NCBI GenBank assembly: GCA_030586765.1
Contig: JAUQZZ010000036.1
Coordinates: 1-14,471 of the forward strand
Direction: 5' to 3'
Length of the DNA stretch: 14,471 nucleotides
Origin: Candidatus Brocadiales bacterium
GTDB lineage: Bacteria > Planctomycetota > Brocadiia > Brocadiales > Bathyanammoxibiaceae
Each line of letters begins with the position of its first letter. The stretch's first letter is position 1. Shown one piece after another: positions 6,488-12,963 of the stretch. Both the position numbers and the translations under genes were made by a program. The notes beneath the pieces were generated by a model, which was not told the origin of the DNA, ran no database searches, and saw nothing but the letters and a program-made list of their open reading frames with translations.

Positions 6488-7508
6488 GGCCAGCCTTGCC
6501 TCTGCCATGGCCTTGAGGTTTGTCTCAGGCAGATTTTATAGAGAGGCCAGACCTTACTGCATAAACCTACTCCTCAGTTACCCCGAGGACTGCCTGGCCA
6601 ACTGCGCCTACTGCGGCCTTGCCCGCTCACGTCCCCAGGGAAAAGACTCTTTTATCCGTGTAGACTGGCCCATACTAAAGACAGAAAAGATTATAGAGAG
6701 GCTGACCCAATATAAAGATGGCATCAGACGGGTATGCATCTCCACTGTCTTCCACCCCAGGGCAGTAGAGGATACCCTCAGGATAGGCCAGTCCCTAAGG
6801 CAGTCGGTTGACCTCCCCCTCTCCCTGCTCATCACCCCAGGACTTTTTAGGAGAAAAGAGCTTGAGTCTCTAAAGGCCCTGGGGGCAGACTACCTTGGGG
6901 TGGGGCTAGATGCCGCCTCAGGGCGGGTGTTTCACCTTACCAGGGGTGGCTATGGGCCTTTATCCTGGGAAGGCTACCAGGACACCCTTAAAGAGGCTGT
7001 TTATATCTTTGGCCATGGAAAGGTAAGCTGCCATATTATGGTCGGTATAGGGGAAACAGATAAGGAACTAGCCGAGACGTTCTTCTATATCCATAAGCTT
7101 GGGGCCCTGATTCATCTCTTCTCCTTCTATCCTGAACCAGACTCTCGCATGGCAAGGAGGAGAAGGCCCTCCTTGAAGAGATTCCGCAGGATGCAGCTCT
7201 TATGTCATCTTATAGAAAAGGGCCTCCTCATGCCCCATCAATTAGGGTTTGACCCTGAGGGAAGGCTCTTAAAGATATCGGTTCCTCAGGAGATTGTGGA
7301 AGATATCGTGAATAGCGGAAGGCCCTTCATAACAGGGGGATGCCCCAGCAGGGATGGAGATATCGGCTGCAACAGGCCCTTTGGCAGCTACCGCCCTGGG
7401 GAACCCTTCAGGGACTTCCCCTTCCATCCCTTAACTGAGGATATAACTCGTATAAAAAGAGAAACTATACTGGAGGAGATACTAGAGGTTACCCTCGAGA
7501 TACTTTGA
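6465..7508 (+). CDS. radical SAM protein of the LipS1/LipS2 lipoyl synthase type
   Basis: The protein is about 347 residues from the ATG at 6465. I chose this over the ATG at 6447 because AGAGGTG lies five bases before it. The radical SAM cluster motif is CLANCAYC (C43, C47, C50). Other features are the preceding FYREARPYCINLLLSYP, the following FIRVDWP, a GLDAASGRVFHLTRGG substrate-barrel segment, VGIGETDKELAET, and a C-terminal pair of cysteines in ITGGCPSRDGDIGCNRPFG. This architecture resembles the biotin synthase-like proteins that act as the two-part lipoyl synthase LipS1/LipS2, first shown in Thermococcus, which insert sulfur at C6 and C8 of a bound octanoyl group. The overlap with a lipoate ligase-family gene supports this. 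I cannot tell LipS1 from LipS2, and its partner is not in the window. A biotin synthase-like enzyme of another kind remains possible. Confidence 0.7.
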   Translation: MQSPEYVKASLASAMALRFVSGRFYREARPYCINLLLSYPEDCLANCAYCGLARSRPQGKDSFIRVDWPILKTEKIIERLTQYKDGIRRVCISTVFHPRAVEDTLRIGQSLRQSVDLPLSLLITPGLFRRKELESLKALGADYLGVGLDAASGRVFHLTRGGYGPLSWEGYQDTLKEAVYIFGHGKVSCHIMVGIGETDKELAETFFYIHKLGALIHLFSFYPEPDSRMARRRRPSLKRFRRMQLLCHLIEKGLLMPHQLGFDPEGRLLKISVPQEIVEDIVNSGRPFITGGCPSRDGDIGCNRPFGSYRPGEPFRDFPFHPLTEDITRIKRETILEEILEVTLEIL

Positions 7509-7533
7509 CTATCACCAAGCATAATGTTATTAT
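7505..7533 (+). promoter_or_regulatory. strong sigma70-type promoter with overlapping palindrome
   Basis: TTGACT (7505-7510), a 17-bp spacer and TATTAT (7528-7533) match five of six bases in each box. The -35 overlaps the stop codon of the radical SAM gene, so the sulfur carrier genes have their own promoter. A perfect palindrome, CATAATGTTATTATG (7520-7534), covers the -10 and could be an operator for an unknown regulator. Confidence 0.65.
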
Positions 7534-7539
7534 GATTGT

Positions 7540-7621
7540 TGCGAATCTAAAAAAGGCGAGTCAGTCACGCCTGAGGTGGGCGTTACAAGTTTTGAATTTT
7601 TCCAGAGGTTCAAGGATTCTA
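7540..7621 (+). promoter_or_regulatory. leader of about 80 bases with two mutually exclusive hairpins
   Basis: AGGCG (7554-7558) can pair with CGCCT (7568-7572), and the overlapping ACGCC (7567-7571) can instead pair with GGCGT (7579-7583). A T-rich run follows at 7588-7600. The layout resembles a small attenuator, but the stems are only five pairs and no known riboswitch class is recognised. Confidence 0.2.
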
Positions 7622-7930
7622 ATGAAGGAAAAATTAGGCATACTTCTCACCACCAGTCCAGAAAGCGAAAACACCCATACGGTAATCCGTCTGGCAGAGG
7701 CAGCCCTTCGGGCAGGTAAGGCAGTGGAGATGTTTCTTATGTGCGATGGGGTATATCACCTGAACGACCAGAGGATAGCCCAGCTGGCACAAAAGGGTGC
7801 CAAGGTAGTGGTATGCGCCCATAACGCCCTGGAGCGTAAGGTGGAGAGAAAGGATTTCGCCCTCTGGGGCAGCCAGTACGACCTGGCCCAACTAATAAAG
7901 GAGTCCAACCGCTTCCTGTCCTTTAATTAG
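7622..7930 (+). CDS. DsrE/TusD-like sulfur carrier protein
   Basis: This is a DsrE-fold protein of 102 residues from the ATG at 7622, which has AAGGA five bases upstream. The frame is open back to 7505, but that part does not look like the family. Family marks are the first strand KLGILLTTSPESENTHTVIRLAEAAL, the LMCDGVYHL segment (residues 39-47) and GAKVVVCAHNALERK, in which Cys65 sits where TusD and DsrE hold the persulfide. The end, GSQYDLAQLIKESNRFLSF, is also typical. It would pass sulfane sulfur with the two following proteins, as in TusDCB (tRNA 2-thiouridine) or DsrEFH (dissimilatory sulfur oxidation). Neither dsrAB nor mnmA is in the window, so the acceptor is unknown. Confidence 0.85.
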   Translation: MKEKLGILLTTSPESENTHTVIRLAEAALRAGKAVEMFLMCDGVYHLNDQRIAQLAQKGAKVVVCAHNALERKVERKDFALWGSQYDLAQLIKESNRFLSFN

Positions 7931-7953
7931 TCTGAGCCTTTGCCTAAGCCCAG

Positions 7954-8019
7954 TGGGTAGGCAACGACCTTTATGGTCGTTGATTGTGTTTCAACGAGGT
8001 AAACCTCGTTGTCTACCCA
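7954..8019. repeat. three-way-junction palindromic element
   Basis: An outer stem, TGGGTAG (7954-7960) with CTACCCA (8013-8019), encloses two hairpins: CAACGACC-TTTAT-GGTCGTTG (7962-7982) and CAACGAGG-TAAA-CCTCGTTG (7992-8011). The two hairpins share the CAACGA start. The whole would fold as a three-way junction in single-stranded DNA or RNA, like composite REP elements mobilised by single-strand transposases. It sits between the first and second sulfur carrier genes, which are usually adjacent. Confidence 0.7.
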
Positions 8020-8046
8020 GATTCTTCGCTTCGCTCAGAATGACAT
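8019..8046. repeat. 28-bp dispersed repeat, copy A
   Basis: This stretch, with core TTCGCTTCGCTCAGAATG, is perfectly repeated in inverse orientation at 11437-11464. It follows the three-way-junction element directly. Sequences like this are common dispersed repeats in several bacterial groups. It contains an ATG (8040-8042) in frame with the following gene. Confidence 0.8.
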
Positions 8047-8078
8047 CTGGCGAATCTATTTCAGCTATCCAAAAGCCT

Positions 8079-8429
8079 GTGAAAGACATAATTGTCCTGG
8101 TACAAAGGTCTCCCTTTAATACCCTAAGGAATTCAGAAGGCCTGAGGATGTCCGTGGGCCTTACCCTGGAGGAGGGTAACAAGGTCACCGTAATCTTTCT
8201 CGGGGACGGTGTATACCTCCTGAGCAATATTAATCCTGAGCTCATTCAATCTGGTACCATCTATAAACACCTCGATGCCCTGAGGCTCCTGGGACACAGG
8301 GTAGTGGCAGAGAAGGAGTCCCTGGAGGAGAAGGGCATTGAGAAGCCAGCGGTAGAGGCCGAGGTGGTCTCAAGGTCTGAGGTTATAAAAATGATTGCTA
8401 ACGCAGATTCGGTCATACCCTGGCAGTGA
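8079..8429 (+). CDS. DsrF/TusC-like sulfur relay protein
   Basis: This second DsrE-fold protein is 116 residues from the GTG at 8079, where family homology begins (MKDIIVLVQRSPFNT). An ATG at 8040 would add 13 residues, but they come from the dispersed repeat and look foreign. No strong ribosome binding site precedes either start. Family marks are RSPFNTLRNSEGLRMSVGL, VTVIFLGDGVYLL (DGV at about residue 47) and the end VIKMIANADSVIPW. TusC and DsrF sit in the middle of the heterohexameric relay and lack the carrier cysteine; likewise no Cys is seen here. The repeat element just upstream may have disturbed the original start region or its coupling to the first gene. Confidence 0.8.
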   Translation: MKDIIVLVQRSPFNTLRNSEGLRMSVGLTLEEGNKVTVIFLGDGVYLLSNINPELIQSGTIYKHLDALRLLGHRVVAEKESLEEKGIEKPAVEAEVVSRSEVIKMIANADSVIPWQ

Positions 8430-8430
8430 G

Positions 8431-8697
8431 ATGAAGATACTTCATGTAATAAAAGAGAAAGACCACTACCTTGCCCTTTCCACTGCCCTGGGCCAGAGGG
8501 AGGATTCCTCCAACGATATAACCCTCCTCCTCATTCATGACGCAGTACTCACTAGAGAAGACTCCCTGGAAGGGCTAAAGGTTCTGGCCCTAAAAGATGA
8601 TGCAGGGGCCAGGGGCATAAAGCCCACATGTCCCCTGATAGATTACCAGGAGATGCTCAAACTAATCTTTGATTCAGAGAGAGTAATATGCTGGTAA
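8431..8697 (+). CDS. DsrH/TusB-like sulfur relay protein
   Basis: The 88-residue protein starts one base after the previous stop (TGAGATG), so it is translationally coupled. DsrH/TusB marks are the start MKILHVI, DITLLLIHDAVLT, the segment VLALKDDAGARGIK, DYQEMLKLIFDSERVICW and the terminal Trp. The only cysteines are in KPTCPL and the C-terminal CW; there is no Cys near residue 20, where DsrH has one. With its two neighbours it would complete a DsrEFH/TusDCB-type complex. The ORF is open upstream to 8395, but that part overlaps the previous gene and is not needed. Confidence 0.82.
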   Translation: MKILHVIKEKDHYLALSTALGQREDSSNDITLLLIHDAVLTREDSLEGLKVLALKDDAGARGIKPTCPLIDYQEMLKLIFDSERVICW

Positions 8698-10016
8698 AGA
8701 TAGTTGTAAAGCTAATCTTATCTCTTGTAATTATCTTATGGTTACAGTCTGCTGTCCTGGCACAAGTAGAATTAGAAATCAAAGAACACCGATTAAAGAA
8801 CGGCCTCACCCTCATAATGCACGAAGACCACTCCTCGCCTATCATAAGCTTCCAGGTCTGGTACAACGTGGGCTCAAGAAATGAAAGGCCTGGGATAACA
8901 GGAATATCCCACCTCTTTGAGCACATGATGTTTAAGGGCTCAAAGAACGTGGGCCCAGAGGAACACAGCCGCATAGTAAATCTTAACGGTGGCGCAGACA
9001 ATGCCTTCACCACAGAGGATACTACGGCATACTTTGAGAATCTACCCGGTTCCAAGCTCGCCCTGGCTGCAGAGCTAGAGGCAGACAGGATGGCCAGCCT
9101 CCTCCTCACCGCCCAGACCCTGGCCTCGGAAAGGGAAGTGGTCAAAGAGGAAAGACGCCTCCGCATAGACAACTCCCTCTTCGGCACCCTGGCTGAGCAA
9201 CTCTACGCCACTGCCTTCAGCCTCCACCCCTACCGCTGGCCGGTAAATGGCTGGATGTCTGACCTGGATGCTATTAATCTAGAAGACTGCCAGGCCTTTT
9301 ACCGCTCTTACTACGCCACTAATAACACCACCGTGTTGGTCCTTGGGGACATAGACCCCCAGGAGACTATCTCCACTATAGAAAAATATTTTGGCCATCT
9401 GGCCCCTCAGGAAAGGCCCAGGGAGGCTATACCTCCTGAACCTCCGCAAAAGGGAAAGAGGCAGGCTGACTACTACGTGTCCACCCAATTCCCTTGGCTG
9501 GCCGTTGCTTATCACATCCCTGAGGCAACCCATCCTGATGTCCCCGTACTGGAGCTAATAGAAAACATCCTCTCCCAAGGACACAGCTCGAGACTTTACA
9601 AGAGAATCATCTACCAGGGCCAGATGGCCCAATCCGTCTCCGCCTCTGTGGATAGAAACAAGGACCCTGGACTCTTCGTTGTTACTATAACTGGCATAAA
9701 AGAAGGCCACTCCCCAGAGGAGGTAGAGTCCATCATATACGAAGAACTGGAGAGGCTGAAGGGGGAGACGGTAGAGGAAAGGGAACTCCTGAAGGCCAGG
9801 AACCAGTTGGAGGCAGGGCTTATCTTCAGCCTCCAGACCAACTTTATAAAGGGCATAAGGATGGGCCTTAGCCAGGTACAAAGTGGGGACCCCAGGGCCT
9901 TCCTCAAAGACCTGGAGAAGTACCGCAAGGCCACTAGCGAGGACGTTCTCAGGGTGGCAAAGGAGTATTTTACGGAGAGGAACCGCACAGTACTAAGGTT
10001 ATTACCGGAAGGATAA
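8688..10016 (+). CDS. exported M16 family zinc peptidase (catalytic subunit)
   Basis: The 442-residue precursor has an N-terminal signal peptide: residues 1-25, a hydrophobic core ending in VLA before Gln26. The inverted zinc motif HLFEH lies at 75-79 (H75, catalytic E78, H79), and the downstream EREVVKEERR holds the third ligand Glu. Two M16 halves follow. This is the pitrilysin/MPP-beta-like M16B class, which degrades small peptides in a clamshell chamber. The substrate-binding Arg-x6-Tyr pattern of M16B partners is not intact here (RIIYQGQMAQSVSA) but is present in the next gene, as expected for a heterodimer. The ATG overlaps the previous gene by 10 bases, and AGAGAG serves as a weak ribosome binding site. 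It would act in the periplasm or outside the membrane. Confidence 0.9.
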   Translation: MLVKIVVKLILSLVIILWLQSAVLAQVELEIKEHRLKNGLTLIMHEDHSSPIISFQVWYNVGSRNERPGITGISHLFEHMMFKGSKNVGPEEHSRIVNLNGGADNAFTTEDTTAYFENLPGSKLALAAELEADRMASLLLTAQTLASEREVVKEERRLRIDNSLFGTLAEQLYATAFSLHPYRWPVNGWMSDLDAINLEDCQAFYRSYYATNNTTVLVLGDIDPQETISTIEKYFGHLAPQERPREAIPPEPPQKGKRQADYYVSTQFPWLAVAYHIPEATHPDVPVLELIENILSQGHSSRLYKRIIYQGQMAQSVSASVDRNKDPGLFVVTITGIKEGHSPEEVESIIYEELERLKGETVEERELLKARNQLEAGLIFSLQTNFIKGIRMGLSQVQSGDPRAFLKDLEKYRKATSEDVLRVAKEYFTERNRTVLRLLPEG

Positions 10017-10027
10017 AAAATAAAGGA

Positions 10028-11401
10028 ATGCATAGGTATTACGCCATTACTCCGATCCTTTTCCTGGTCCTCTTTGTGGGGTATTCCTTAGCCGAGGAAA
10101 AGGCGCTATCCCTCAACTACCAAAAGACCTCCCTGGAGAATGGGCTGAAGGTAATCATGGTAGAACATCATGAACTGCCCACAGTCGCCGTAGAACTCCT
10201 GGTCAGGGCTGGCTCTGCCCATGACCTCCCTGGCAGGGAGGGCCTGGCCCATCTCGTCTCCTCCACCCTCCTGGAAGGTACTACCAGGAGGACCTCCCAA
10301 GGAATATCCGAGGAGATAGATTTTATAGGGGGCACGCTCCGCACAGACTGCGATTATGACTCCACCTCCATCACTGCCACTTCCCTGAAGAGGGACCTCC
10401 CAACCATCCTGGACTTAATTACAGACGTAGCCAGGCACCCCTCCTTTCCTCCCGAGGAGCTAGAAAGGCAGCGTGACAAGGCCACCACTGCCATCCTCAG
10501 GGAGAGAGACGACAAGGCAGCGATAGCCCGTAGACACTTCCATGAGATGCTTTATGCTGGCCATCCTTACGACCATCCTCCCCTGGGCACCCTGGAGGGT
10601 GTGAAGACTGTTACAAGGGAGGAGGTTCTGGAGTTCCACAAAAGACACTATCTGCCAGGCAACTCTATCCTGGTCGTGGTGGGAGATATAGAGCCTGGCC
10701 CTACCCTGGAAGAGCTTAGAAGGTCTTTCGGAGATTTGTCAGGAGAGGTGCAATCACAACCCGCTCCCCCAGCCCTCCTACCTCAGACTGGGCAGAGAAT
10801 TCGGTTGATAGATAAACCTGACCTCACCCAGACGGAGATAAGGATTGGGCATCTGGGGATTGACAGGGCCAGCCCTGAGTATTTTCCTCTCCTCCTCCTT
10901 AACCGAATCTTAGGGGTGGGACCTACATCAAGGCTCTACACGAGGCTCCGCGCCGAGAGGGGGCTCACTTATAGCGTGAGGAGCCAGTTTGACGCCAGGA
11001 AGCAGAAAGGCCCCTTCGTTATCAGCACCTATACAAAGAATGAAACCACCCTGGAGACCCTGCAGTTACTCCTGGAGGAGCTAAAGAGACTGAAAAAGGA
11101 GGGTATAACATCGGAAGAACTTCAGGGGGCCAAGGCCTACTTTGCAGGACACTTCCCCCTAAACATAGAGACTCCTGCCCAGATAGCCTCACAATTGTTA
11201 GAACAGGAATTCTACGGCCTGCCAGAGGGTTATCTAGAAAACTACATAAAGAATATACAGGCAGTTACCCTCCAGGAGGTGAACTCAGCGGCCGCAAGGT
11301 TCCTAGACCCAAATAACATCTTAATAGTCCTGGTGAGCAAGGCGGAAGAGGTGCTTGAGAAGGTAAAGACCCTGGGAGAGGTGGAATTAAAAGGACTCTG
11401 A
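10028..11401 (+). CDS. exported M16 family non-catalytic partner
   Basis: The 457-residue precursor has a signal peptide of about 22 residues (hydrophobic ITPILFLVLFVGYSLA, cleavage before EEKA). The M16 fold is clear: LENGLKVIMVEHHELPTVAVELLVRAGSAHDLPGREGLAHL and GTLEGVKTVTREEVLEFHKRHY. The zinc motif is replaced by HLVSS, so it cannot be the catalytic chain. It keeps the Arg and Tyr of LRAERGLTYSV, which in M16B heterodimers bind the substrate end in the non-catalytic subunit. The gene follows the catalytic one by 11 bases, the usual order. An AAAGGA lies almost against the ATG, so initiation may depend on coupling. Confidence 0.9.
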   Translation: MHRYYAITPILFLVLFVGYSLAEEKALSLNYQKTSLENGLKVIMVEHHELPTVAVELLVRAGSAHDLPGREGLAHLVSSTLLEGTTRRTSQGISEEIDFIGGTLRTDCDYDSTSITATSLKRDLPTILDLITDVARHPSFPPEELERQRDKATTAILRERDDKAAIARRHFHEMLYAGHPYDHPPLGTLEGVKTVTREEVLEFHKRHYLPGNSILVVVGDIEPGPTLEELRRSFGDLSGEVQSQPAPPALLPQTGQRIRLIDKPDLTQTEIRIGHLGIDRASPEYFPLLLLNRILGVGPTSRLYTRLRAERGLTYSVRSQFDARKQKGPFVISTYTKNETTLETLQLLLEELKRLKKEGITSEELQGAKAYFAGHFPLNIETPAQIASQLLEQEFYGLPEGYLENYIKNIQAVTLQEVNSAAARFLDPNNILIVLVSKAEEVLEKVKTLGEVELKGL

Positions 11402-11436
11402 ACAAGGTAGGCAGAGTTTATTAACTCCAATACCAT

Positions 11437-11464
11437 ATGTCATTCTGAGCGAAGCGAAGAATCT
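11437..11464. repeat. 28-bp dispersed repeat, copy B (inverted)
   Basis: It is the exact reverse complement of 8019-8046. It lies in the 139-base gap between the M16 gene and the convergent dinB. Its end takes part in an 8-bp inverted repeat, AAGAATCT (11457-11464) with AGATTCTT (11473-11480). Confidence 0.8.
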
Positions 11465-11480
11465 AATTCTAGAGATTCTT

Positions 11481-11495
11481 TCCGCCTTAGGCGGA
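11481..11495. repeat. TCCGCCTTAGGCGGA palindrome
   Basis: It has perfect 7-bp arms around a single T and differs by one base from 2325-2339. Together with copy B of the 28-bp repeat it makes a cluster of three palindromes in 60 bases between convergent genes. Confidence 0.6.
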
Positions 11496-11511
11496 TGCAG
11501 GGTTTTCAGAG

Positions 11512-11536
11512 GTCTCTTGTAAAAATACAGAGAGAC
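11512..11536. terminator. hairpin between convergent M16 and dinB genes
   Basis: GTCTCTTGTA pairs with TACA-g-AGAGAC around AAAA: ten pairs with one bulged base. It lies four bases after the dinB stop. Neither side has a T run, so it is not a classic intrinsic terminator, but its place suggests it ends or protects transcripts. Confidence 0.35.
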
Positions 11537-11540
11537 ATTA

Positions 11541-12698
11541 TTAGAGTAAAAAGCCCTTCTTTATAGACCCCTCGCCCAATTTCTCTTTTATCTGGTCTGT
11601 GGCCTCTTGGAGCCTCTGGGCCTTCACCTCCTGGTCCTGGAAGAGGTGGAGCTGTTCCAAGGTCTCCGCCACGGTGAGATTAGAAAGGGTTACTCCTACC
11701 AGCCTTACTGCCTTGTCCTCCAGGTCCACCCTTTCCCTGAGTAGGGCATCTACATATCGCCAGATGGTTTCTGTGAGGTCGGTGGGGGTGTCTAAAGTTG
11801 TGCTCCTGGTGATGGTCTTAAAATTGCTGTATCTTATTTTAATGGTGATGGTCTTGGCCCTCAGCCCCATATCCCTCAGGGTGCTGGTTACTTCCTCGGT
11901 AAGTTGGTAGAGCTGTCTCCTTATTACCCCGTAGTCCTTGATATCCCTTTCAAAGGTAACAGACCTGCCTGTGGACTTAGGCTCCCAATCAGTGACCACA
12001 GGGCTCTCATCTACACCTCTAGATAGATAATAAAGGCCCTCACCCCACCTACCGAATTCCTCTACCAGGGCCTCCAGGGGGAGCGCACGGAGGTCCCCTA
12101 TGGTGTGTATGCCTAATTCATGGAGTCTATTCTCTGTGGCCCTGCCTACACCTAAAATCTTAGAGACTGGGAGGTCTCTGAGCACCTCCTCTTTTTCTTC
12201 ATCCTTGATAACTACGAAGCCATCAGGCTTTCTGAGGTCTGAGGCCAGTTTAGCCAGGAATTTGTTAGGACCAATACCTATAGAGGCTGTAAGACCTATC
12301 TCCTCCCTGATTCTCCTCTTAATCTCTCTACCAATATTCTCTGCACCACCAAAGATAGCCTCTGTGTCAGTAACATCCAGGTAGGCCTCATCCAGGGAGG
12401 CTGGCTCCACCAAAGGGGTATATTTTTTGAATATGCCAAGGAGTTCTTGGGCGACCTCGGCGTAACGTTCTATCCTGGCCTCAACAAAAACCGCCTGGGG
12501 GCAGAGCTTCCTTGCCCTGGTGATTGGCATGGCGCTGTGGACTCCGTAGCGTCTGGCCTCGTAGGAGGCAGAAGAGACCACACCCCTTCCCTCTGGGCTC
12601 CCGCTCACTATAACAGCCTTACCCCTGAGCCCAGGGTCATCCAGTTCCTCTACAGAGGCAAAGAAGGCGTCCATGTCCACGTGGATTATCTTGCGCAT
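11541..12698 (-). CDS. dinB: DNA polymerase IV (Y-family translesion polymerase)
   Basis: The 385-residue protein has the palm motif HVDMDAFFASVE (residues 6-17), with the catalytic Asp and the aromatic steric gate, and ASLDEAYLDVT with the second acidic pair; most homologues read SIDEA here. ASIGIGPNKFLAKLASDLRKPDGF and the helix-hairpin-helix segment LPVSKILGVGRATENRLHELGIHTIGDL follow. The little finger domain ends with QLHLF, a beta-clamp binding motif, and a short tail. It copies past damaged bases at the replisome. The start has GGGAG seven bases upstream. The gene stands alone and converges on the M16 pair; no LexA box is recognised upstream. Confidence 0.95.
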   Translation of the reverse strand: MRKIIHVDMDAFFASVEELDDPGLRGKAVIVSGSPEGRGVVSSASYEARRYGVHSAMPITRARKLCPQAVFVEARIERYAEVAQELLGIFKKYTPLVEPASLDEAYLDVTDTEAIFGGAENIGREIKRRIREEIGLTASIGIGPNKFLAKLASDLRKPDGFVVIKDEEKEEVLRDLPVSKILGVGRATENRLHELGIHTIGDLRALPLEALVEEFGRWGEGLYYLSRGVDESPVVTDWEPKSTGRSVTFERDIKDYGVIRRQLYQLTEEVTSTLRDMGLRAKTITIKIRYSNFKTITRSTTLDTPTDLTETIWRYVDALLRERVDLEDKAVRLVGVTLSNLTVAETLEQLHLFQDQEVKAQRLQEATDQIKEKLGEGSIKKGFLL

Positions 12699-12792
12699 AT
12701 AGCGTCTCCCATAGAGGCCCCTTCTACAAAAGGCCCTAAATGTATCTTAATATAATGCGTAGCTTGTGGAAAGATACTCCTGGAAGAGCAAA
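12699..12792. other. intergenic region upstream of dinB
   Basis: It contains only an A/T-rich patch (TTAATATAAT at 12747-12756 on the plus strand) that could hold a weak dinB promoter on the minus strand. No clear -35/-10 pair or SOS box is seen. Confidence 0.4.
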
Positions 12793-12817
12793 GGCCCCTC
12801 CTTAACAGGAGGAGGCT
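12793..12817 (-). terminator. possible intrinsic terminator after the desulforedoxin gene
   Basis: Read on the minus strand, GCC-(T)-CCTCCT pairs with AGGAGGGGC around GTTA, with one bulge, and is followed by CTTTGCTCTT. It lies 16 bases after the desulforedoxin stop and upstream of dinB on the same strand, so it would separate the two units. The T run is short. Confidence 0.45.
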
Positions 12818-12832
12818 TTAGAAGAGGAAATT

Positions 12833-12949
12833 CTACTCTTTTAGTATCATAGGCTGATCGCAGCAAACCAAAGTCCCTGCCCCACCCTTAGTCACCTCTA
12901 CCTCCGCCCCGCATATCTCGCAGTAATATACCTCGCCGGCTTCTGTCAT
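12833..12949 (-). CDS. dsr: desulforedoxin-like small iron protein
   Basis: This gene of only 38 residues has an ATG at 12949 preceded by a strong GGGGGAG ribosome binding site five bases away, and it stops with TAG. It reads MTEAGEVYYCEICGAEVEVT, then the turn GGAGTLVCCDQPMILKE. The iron-binding pattern Cys10-x2-Cys13 and adjacent Cys29-Cys30 is that of desulforedoxin (about 36 residues, homodimeric Fe(Cys)4 protein of Desulfovibrio gigas) and of the N-terminal domain of desulfoferrodoxin. It ends where desulforedoxin ends, so it is not a broken desulfoferrodoxin: no superoxide reductase domain follows. It lies 14 bases after the rubrerythrin-type gene on the same strand, suggesting it passes electrons to that protein. 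The symbol is tentative. Confidence 0.88.
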   Translation of the reverse strand: MTEAGEVYYCEICGAEVEVTKGGAGTLVCCDQPMILKE

Positions 12950-12963
12950 CTTACTCCCCCCTA

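Noticed and set aside
7505..7621. Longer TusD-like protein from the TTG at 7505
   Set aside because: The extra residues are not family-like, the TTG overlaps a -35 box, and the ATG at 7622 has a good ribosome binding site.
7953..8039. GTG-started extension of the TusC-like protein
   Set aside because: It would translate the palindromic repeat element, and the residues do not resemble the family.
7954..8046. CRISPR array
   Set aside because: The hairpins differ, there is no regular repeat-spacer spacing and no cas gene.
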